Source: JAIBBD01 sp041390685
GTDB lineage: Bacteria > Chloroflexota > Dehalococcoidia > UBA2979
Assembly: GCA_041390685.1 (NCBI GenBank)
Contig: JAWKPL010000001.1
Coordinates: 1,178,001-1,242,000 of the forward strand
Length of the DNA stretch: 64,000 bases
Reading direction: 5' to 3'
Shown here: positions 59,291-64,000 of the stretch, piece after piece
Layout of the letters: the number at the start of each line of letters is the position of its first letter
Numbering within the stretch: position 1 is the stretch's first letter
Notes under the pieces: model-generated
What the model was told of the DNA's origin: nothing
Database searches by the model: none
Seen by the model: the letters and a program-made list of their open reading frames with translations, nothing else
Program-made: the position numbers and the translations under genes

Positions 59291-59899
59291 TCAGCGGTAC
59301 AGCGTCAGCTCATCGATCACCGCACGCACGCCTTCCGGCAACAGGACCGCGGTCGAGCCACCCGAGCGCACACGCTCTCGGAGATCGGTCGAGGACACCT
59401 CCAGGGGAGGCATTGGGACGACATCGATGCGACTGGCGACGTTCGGGAAGCGAGTGCGCACCTCAGCGGGAATGACGGGTTCGCCCGGCGGACGCCACAC
59501 GAGTGCCACGCGCGCCGCCGCAAGCAACCGCTCGGGCTCATGCCAGTTGGGCATATCGGCCAGGGCATCGTCGCCGGCGATGAACCACCAGTCGACAGCC
59601 GGCCCGGCCTCCCGCGCAAGTTGTTCGAGCGTATCCGCCGAGTAGGAGGGACCGCGGCGGTCGACCTCGAGCGTGCACACCTCCGCCCAGGCGAGCGGCG
59701 CGAGCGCGGCGCGCAGCAGGCGCAGCCGGACAGGCGCGGAAGTGACGTTGCGGTCTATCTTCCGCCAGGGGTCGCCGGCGGGCACAAAGAGCACCCGGTC
59801 CAGCGCGAGCGCATGCCTGGCGGCGGCGCCCACAGCCAGGTGAGCGATGTGCGGCGGATCGAACGTGCCGCCGAGGACGCCAGCCCTCACACGCCCCAT
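59291..59899 (-). CDS. nadD: nicotinate-nucleotide adenylyltransferase
   Basis: 202 residues from ATG 59899: GVLGGTFDPPHIAHL holds the nucleotide HxGH-like motif (HIAH), PMPPLEVSSTDLRERV the ISSTxxR signature. Converts nicotinate mononucleotide to its dinucleotide for NAD. The start overlaps the obg end by 13 bp, so the two are coupled. Confidence 0.95.
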   Translation of the reverse strand: MGRVRAGVLGGTFDPPHIAHLAVGAAARHALALDRVLFVPAGDPWRKIDRNVTSAPVRLRLLRAALAPLAWAEVCTLEVDRRGPSYSADTLEQLAREAGPAVDWWFIAGDDALADMPNWHEPERLLAAARVALVWRPPGEPVIPAEVRTRFPNVASRIDVVPMPPLEVSSTDLRERVRSGGSTAVLLPEGVRAVIDELTLYR

Positions 59900-61167
59900 T
59901 CCACCTCGACGTCGCCGATCCGGATGCGTTCCCCCGGCCGGACCTTCAGACGATCCAGGGCGCGGCCCACACCCAGCTTCCGCAGGCGGTCGAACAGCTC
60001 CTGCCGGGCCTCGAAGTCCGCGAGGTTGAGGGTGTTGGCGAGCCATTCCGGGGTGTTGCCGGTGACGACCGCCGTGCCGTCCTCGGCGCGCGACGCCTCG
60101 AAGCGCTGACGGCGAGGTTCCGGCTGGAGCACGGGGAGCGGGGATGCCTCGGCGTCGCGCCCGCGCAGCTCCTGAAGCAGCCGCCAGGCGCGCTGTGCGA
60201 GATCGTTCGTGCCTTCTCGGGTGGCCGCGGAAATGGCCAGCCACGGCGTGCCCCTGGCCTCGAGAGCCTCTCCCATGGCAACCGCGCGCTCTCGCGCCTC
60301 GGGGTCGTCGATCTTGTTCAGCGCGACCAGCTGAGGCTTCTCAGCGAGGCCATGCCCGAAGGCCGACAGCTCCGCGTCGATGAGATCGCGGTCGGCCGCG
60401 GGATCCTCGCGCATCATGTCGAGGACGTGCACCAGCACGCGCGTGCGCTCGATGTGGCGGAGAAACTCGTGACCGAGCCCGACGCCCTGGCTGGCGCCCT
60501 CGATCAGACCGGGCATATCAGCGGCCACGAAGGTCTCGTAGCCCACCTCGACCACGCCCAGTTCAGGCTCAAGGGTGGTGAAGGGGTAGGGCGCAACCTT
60601 CGGCGTGGCTGCTGACCACGCGCGCAGGAGCGTGGATTTACCAGCGTTGGGCAGACCGACGAGCCCGACATCCGCGAGCAGCTTCAGCTCAAGGCGGAGC
60701 GGCCGCCGGTCCCCCTCGCTGCCCCACTGCGCGAAGCGTGGCGTCTTTCGGGTCGGAGTGGCGAAGCGCTTGTTCCCCCACCCGCCCCGTCCGCCACGGG
60801 CAACCACAACGCGTTTGCCGTCGACATCGAGGTCAGCGACCACCTCCGCGTCCGACTCGTCCTCGCCACTGTTCCATACAACCGTGCCTACCGGCAGGCG
60901 AAGCTCGAGTGAGCGCGCCGACGCCCCACGGCGCTGATTCGGGCCGCCTCGACCGCCATCATCAGCGTTGAACGTCTGACCTTCGCGAATGTGGCGGAGG
61001 GTCGAGTATGAGCGGTCCGCGATGAACACAACATCGCCGCCTCGGCCTCCATCCCCTCCGTCCGGGCCGCCGCGCGGCACGAACTTCTCGCGATGAAAGG
61101 ACACCGCGCCATCGCCACCGCGACCAGCCGCGACCTGGATGTGCGCCTGGTCAATCATCGGCTGCAC
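59887..61167 (-). CDS. obg: Obg/CgtA GTPase
   Basis: 426 residues. Glycine-rich Obg fold (AAGRGGDGAVSFHREKFVPR, GGDGGRGGDV), G domain with VGLPNAGKSTLL, DMPGLIEGA and NKID, and a C-terminal OCT domain ending EVEWGV. It binds the large ribosomal subunit and links growth to nucleotide levels. ATG 61158 (MIDQAHI) is an alternative start nearer homologs. Confidence 0.96.
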   Translation of the reverse strand: MQPMIDQAHIQVAAGRGGDGAVSFHREKFVPRGGPDGGDGGRGGDVVFIADRSYSTLRHIREGQTFNADDGGRGGPNQRRGASARSLELRLPVGTVVWNSGEDESDAEVVADLDVDGKRVVVARGGRGGWGNKRFATPTRKTPRFAQWGSEGDRRPLRLELKLLADVGLVGLPNAGKSTLLRAWSAATPKVAPYPFTTLEPELGVVEVGYETFVAADMPGLIEGASQGVGLGHEFLRHIERTRVLVHVLDMMREDPAADRDLIDAELSAFGHGLAEKPQLVALNKIDDPEARERAVAMGEALEARGTPWLAISAATREGTNDLAQRAWRLLQELRGRDAEASPLPVLQPEPRRQRFEASRAEDGTAVVTGNTPEWLANTLNLADFEARQELFDRLRKLGVGRALDRLKVRPGERIRIGDVEVEWGV

Positions 61168-61504
61168 GTTCTTGTGGATGGATGCGCTGAGAGGTCAGTC
61201 TTCATAGGCTTACCTATCGTAGGAGAGAAGTCGTCGTAGTAGGGGTGTTGGCAGTGTGGACGCAGATACGGCTCAGATTCGGAACCGCCTGTGGAAGCCG
61301 TCACCTGTGCCGTGCGGGGGTGTGGACAGCTGCATTGCAGACGCACTGAGGACTGATGGGCAGGGCCCCGTTCATGGTCTCCAGGACCGTTCTCCCCAGG
61401 CTGGCACATTCGCGTCGACGGGATATCGACGCCTCTGTCAACAGTAAAGGAGCATGCGAGTATGCAATTACTCGCATGCATCGAACTGTGGGTACAGGAT
61501 GGGG
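61168..61504. other. 337-bp non-coding gap between dnaA and obg
   Basis: No gene is seen. TGTGGA sequences at 61255, 61290 and 61321 (complement GTCCACA at the last) are near DnaA boxes. It ends with the dnaA terminator at 61452-61479. Confidence 0.5.
61452..61479 (-). terminator. terminator of dnaA
   Basis: Perfect 11-bp stem GCATGCGAGTA/TACTCGCATGC with a 6-nt loop, 26 bp beyond the dnaA stop. Confidence 0.75.
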
Positions 61505-62941
61505 TCAGGCGACCTGGCGGGCGCGGTCGATGAGCTCACGCAGGCTGCCGATGTCACGCTTCGTCTCGGGGTCGACGACGAGTGAGCGCTCCATCTTCCG
61601 CCAGCCGTGATGCACCGTGGAGTGGTCGCGGCCACCGAGGGCGGTGCCGATCTCGACGAGTGAGCGCTGAGCCAGCTCACGCATCAGGTACATCGAGATC
61701 TGCCGGGGGTAGGCGACGCGCTTCTCGCGGCTCTTCGAGAGCAGCGCCTCGCGGTCGATGCCGAAGTAGCGGCAGACGACGTCCATGATGAGCTCGGGCG
61801 ACGGTGGGAGGCGCGGCTCGTCCGGCTGCAGCGAGGCGAGCGCGGACTGCACGAGCTCGGTGGTCAGGGGCTCACCGGTGAGCCGCGAGTAGGCGAGGAT
61901 GCGCGTCAGCGACCCCTCGAGTTCGCGGATGTTGTTCGTGTAACGGGCGGCGATGAGCTGGAAGACCTCATCGGGCACGCGGGCGCGCTGGTCGCGCGCC
62001 TTCGCCTGCAGGATGGCGACGCGCGTCTCCATGTCGGGCGCCTGGATATCGGCGATCATGCCCCACTCGAACCGCGTGCGCAGACGCTCTTCGATCTGCG
62101 GGATCAGCGCGGGGCTCTTGTCCGAAGTGATGACGATCTGCTTCGCATCCTCGTAGAGCTCGTTGAAGGTGTGGAAGAACTCCTGTTGCGTCTGCTCTTT
62201 GCCGGCGATGAACTGGATGTCATCGATCAGGAGCACGTCAGCGGACCGATAGCGGGCGCGGAACTCCTCCTGTTTGCGCTGCTGGATCGCGGTGATGAGC
62301 TGGTTCGTGAATTGCTCTGCTGAGAGGTACGCGACGCGCAGCCCGTCCTCCATCGTGCGATGGCCGATCGCCTGCAGCAGGTGCGTCTTGCCCAGCCCCG
62401 CCGCGCCGTAGAGGAACAGCGGGTTGTAGAGCCTGCCCGGCTCGGCGGCCACCCCCTCGGCTGCGGCGAACGCGAGCCGGTTGGCCGGGCCGACGATGAA
62501 GTGGTCGAAGGTATACCGCTCCCGCAGGCGTGGACGCGGAAAGAGCGGTCCCGAGGCGACGTGCTCCGCAAACCCCTGGAGAGCCGGAGTCGGTTCCTCG
62601 GCGCGGACGCGGAGGGTCTCGAAGCGGATGTCGACGGGCTGTGCGGCGAGCTCGGTCAGCGTGCGGACGATCAGTGGCCGCAGACGCTTCTGGATCCACT
62701 CAGTGACGAACTCGGAACGGGTGCCGACGACGAGCGCGCCGTTCTCGAAGCGCAGGCCCTCGGTGCCCTCGAGCCAGGTGTCGTAGTTCGCCCGCGACAC
62801 GTGTTGCGCGAGGTGACGGAGGGCCTGCTGCCAGAGGTCGACGGGGTCGCCGAGGGCCGCGTCACTGCGCACGAGGGCTCCCACTACCGTGGCGGAGGTA
62901 TACGCGAGGGCCATCCCGCGACCGCAGACACGATCATCCAC
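61505..62941 (-). CDS. dnaA: chromosomal replication initiator DnaA
   Basis: 478 residues. Domain I (about residues 30-110), AAA+ domain with Walker A GAAGLGKTHLL, Walker B VLLIDDIQF and the arginine finger region, then domain IV with the DnaA signature GRDHSTVHHGWRKME. It opens the origin. The GTG at 62941 is inside a DnaA-box-like sequence; ATG 62914 is an alternative. Neither has a good ribosome site. Confidence 0.95.
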   Translation of the reverse strand: MDDRVCGRGMALAYTSATVVGALVRSDAALGDPVDLWQQALRHLAQHVSRANYDTWLEGTEGLRFENGALVVGTRSEFVTEWIQKRLRPLIVRTLTELAAQPVDIRFETLRVRAEEPTPALQGFAEHVASGPLFPRPRLRERYTFDHFIVGPANRLAFAAAEGVAAEPGRLYNPLFLYGAAGLGKTHLLQAIGHRTMEDGLRVAYLSAEQFTNQLITAIQQRKQEEFRARYRSADVLLIDDIQFIAGKEQTQQEFFHTFNELYEDAKQIVITSDKSPALIPQIEERLRTRFEWGMIADIQAPDMETRVAILQAKARDQRARVPDEVFQLIAARYTNNIRELEGSLTRILAYSRLTGEPLTTELVQSALASLQPDEPRLPPSPELIMDVVCRYFGIDREALLSKSREKRVAYPRQISMYLMRELAQRSLVEIGTALGGRDHSTVHHGWRKMERSLVVDPETKRDIGSLRELIDRARQVA

Positions 62942-62987
62942 AAACGTTTGTAACGTGTGGATATCCGAGCTATCGCCAGGTGGACAA
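62934..62987. promoter_or_regulatory. cluster of DnaA-box-like sequences, likely dnaA control or oriC part
   Basis: TCATCCACA (62934, plus), ATATCCACA (complement of 62956-62964) and TTGTCCACC (complement of 62979-62987), each one mismatch from TTATCCACA or TTGTCCACA. They overlap the dnaA start and face both ways. The region lies between divergent dnaA and coaX. Confidence 0.55.
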
Positions 62988-63249
62988 AACGCCTATCCCC
63001 GCAAGGGGTCGCTTGGTTCGTTGTTAATGCACTATCAGGTCAGACTACCGGCTCATGCCGCATCGAGCCGGCGTTTTCGGACCGGGGCGGACGATAGCAC
63101 CGGGCGAGAACGCCGATCAAGCAGCTTATGTGTAGTCCACGTGAATTTCCTTGGAATACCAAGGGAAGCGGCCTCTCCGCGACGCTGTGTATAATCGCCC
63201 GCACCCCCGTTTCGAGGGCACGCGCTCCCAGTACGGACGCTGGACGACC
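62988..63249. other. rest of dnaA-coaX intergenic region
   Basis: No gene is seen. It has a moderately AT-rich stretch around 63021-63045 and an inverted repeat CCTTGG/CCAAGG (63149-63164). A TATAAT box at 63190-63195 is the likely -10 of the coaX gene. Confidence 0.5.
63190..63195 (+). promoter_or_regulatory. -10 box for coaX
   Basis: TATAAT, about 47 nt of leader before ATG 63250. No good -35. Confidence 0.5.
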
Positions 63250-64000
63250 ATGACGACGCCTTCGCTCCTGCTCGCTATTGACATCGGCAACACGAGCATC
63301 GCCATCGGCCTGTACGACCGCGAGAAGCTCGTCGCCACGTTCCGCATCGCGACCGACCAGGAGAACCTCCCGGACGAGTATGCCATGCTTGTCCTATCGC
63401 TCCTCCGCACCCGGGAGATCGACCCCTCGCAGGTCGGCTCCGCCATCATCTCCTCGACGGTGCCGCCCCTGCTGCTCACGTTCAGCGAGGTGTGCCGGAA
63501 CTACTTCCACGTCGAGCCGCTGACTGTCGGGACAGGCGTCCGGACGGGGGTCCGGGTCCGCTACGACAACCCACGCGAGGTGGGCGCGGACCGGATCCTC
63601 CACGCTGTCGCCGCGCTCGCGAAGTACGACCCTCCGCTGATCATCGTTGACCTCGGCACCGCCCTCGTCTTCGACGCGGTGTCGCGCGAGGGTGATTACC
63701 TGGGCGGCGCGATCTCGCCCGGCATCAACATCGCCGCGCAGGCGCTCTTCAGCCGGGCCGCGATGCTCCGGCGTGTCAGCATCGAACGGCCATCGACGGG
63801 CTCGGTGATCGGCAAGAACACCGTCCACGCGATTCAGTCCGGCCTGTTCTTCGGCTATGCCGACATGATTCACGGCATGGTGCGCCGCTTCAAAGCGGAG
63901 ATCGGCGAGGACGCGACGGTGATTGCCACTGGCGGATACGCGCCCATCCTCATCGACGAGATCGACTGCATCGACCACGTGGAGCCCGATCTCAACCTCG
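63250..64000 (+). CDS. coaX: type III pantothenate kinase, cut by window end
   Basis: At least 250 residues from ATG 63250; the frame is open to the last base, so the C-terminus is outside the window. DIGNTSIAIGLYDRE is the N-terminal phosphate site, GADRILHAVAAL and DLGTALVFD follow, then GGAISPGINIAAQALFSRAA. First step of CoA synthesis. Oddity: the usual DxGTATxxD reads GTALVFD here. Confidence 0.94.
   Translation, partial: MTTPSLLLAIDIGNTSIAIGLYDREKLVATFRIATDQENLPDEYAMLVLSLLRTREIDPSQVGSAIISSTVPPLLLTFSEVCRNYFHVEPLTVGTGVRTGVRVRYDNPREVGADRILHAVAALAKYDPPLIIVDLGTALVFDAVSREGDYLGGAISPGINIAAQALFSRAAMLRRVSIERPSTGSVIGKNTVHAIQSGLFFGYADMIHGMVRRFKAEIGEDATVIATGGYAPILIDEIDCIDHVEPDLNL

Overview
The window is a GC-rich (roughly 65-70%) bacterial chromosome segment, densely coding, with most genes on the minus strand. 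A Chloroflexota member (Dehalococcoidia/Tepidiformia-like) fits best. The reasons are a split menaquinol:cytochrome c complex with a QcrC-type cytochrome b half, MurT/GatD, SipW/TasA-type secretion genes, three long acyl-CoA dehydrogenase paralogs, and CysO-type sulfur carriers. No rRNA, tRNA, CRISPR array or intact insertion sequence was found, so the taxonomy is an inference from gene content.

Layout: 0.3-3 kb holds two near-identical acyl-CoA dehydrogenases, each ending in a strong terminator. 3-10 kb has purL and purQ with a lipoprotein, an unusual 5'-nucleotidase-like protein, a DUF4389 membrane protein and a frameshifted HicB. 9.7-13.2 kb has the PgpH-type HD phosphodiesterase, yqeY, rpsU and two tiny desulforedoxin-like proteins. 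13.2-16.8 kb is a respiratory bc-type operon (diheme cytochrome c, Rieske, two cytochrome b halves, and a 35-residue membrane peptide at its head). 17.7-21.9 kb is purF-purM-purH. 23.9-28.5 kb is a SipW/TasA-type secreted-protein operon behind a two-component pair, with repeated hairpins and 11-bp-spaced boxes on both sides. 28.6-30.8 kb has a NYN protein and folK/folP.

30.8-37.7 kb is the most notable operon. It holds an Rrf2 regulator, CysK, a ThiS-domain/MoeB-type E1 fusion, a free CysO-like carrier, a CysM of the CysO-dependent type, a CysA2/SseA-type sulfurtransferase, three unknown proteins (two of them a tandem duplication) and a Mec-type JAMM protease. Together these look like the mycobacterial protein-thiocarboxylate route to cysteine. 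At 41-43.2 kb a second carrier-based operon (threonine-synthase-like enzyme, NIL-domain protein, ThiS/MoaD protein) sits under a clear SAM-I riboswitch. This suggests homocysteine/methionine rather than threonine synthesis.

44-49 kb has lgt, an M23-like lipoprotein, gatD, a frameshifted murT and two tatA genes. 49-54.6 kb has two XdhC-family genes, ychF, a glycosyltransferase and unknowns. 54.9-64 kb looks like the origin neighbourhood: gyrB, nadD, obg, dnaA, a DnaA-box cluster and a divergent, window-truncated type III pantothenate kinase.
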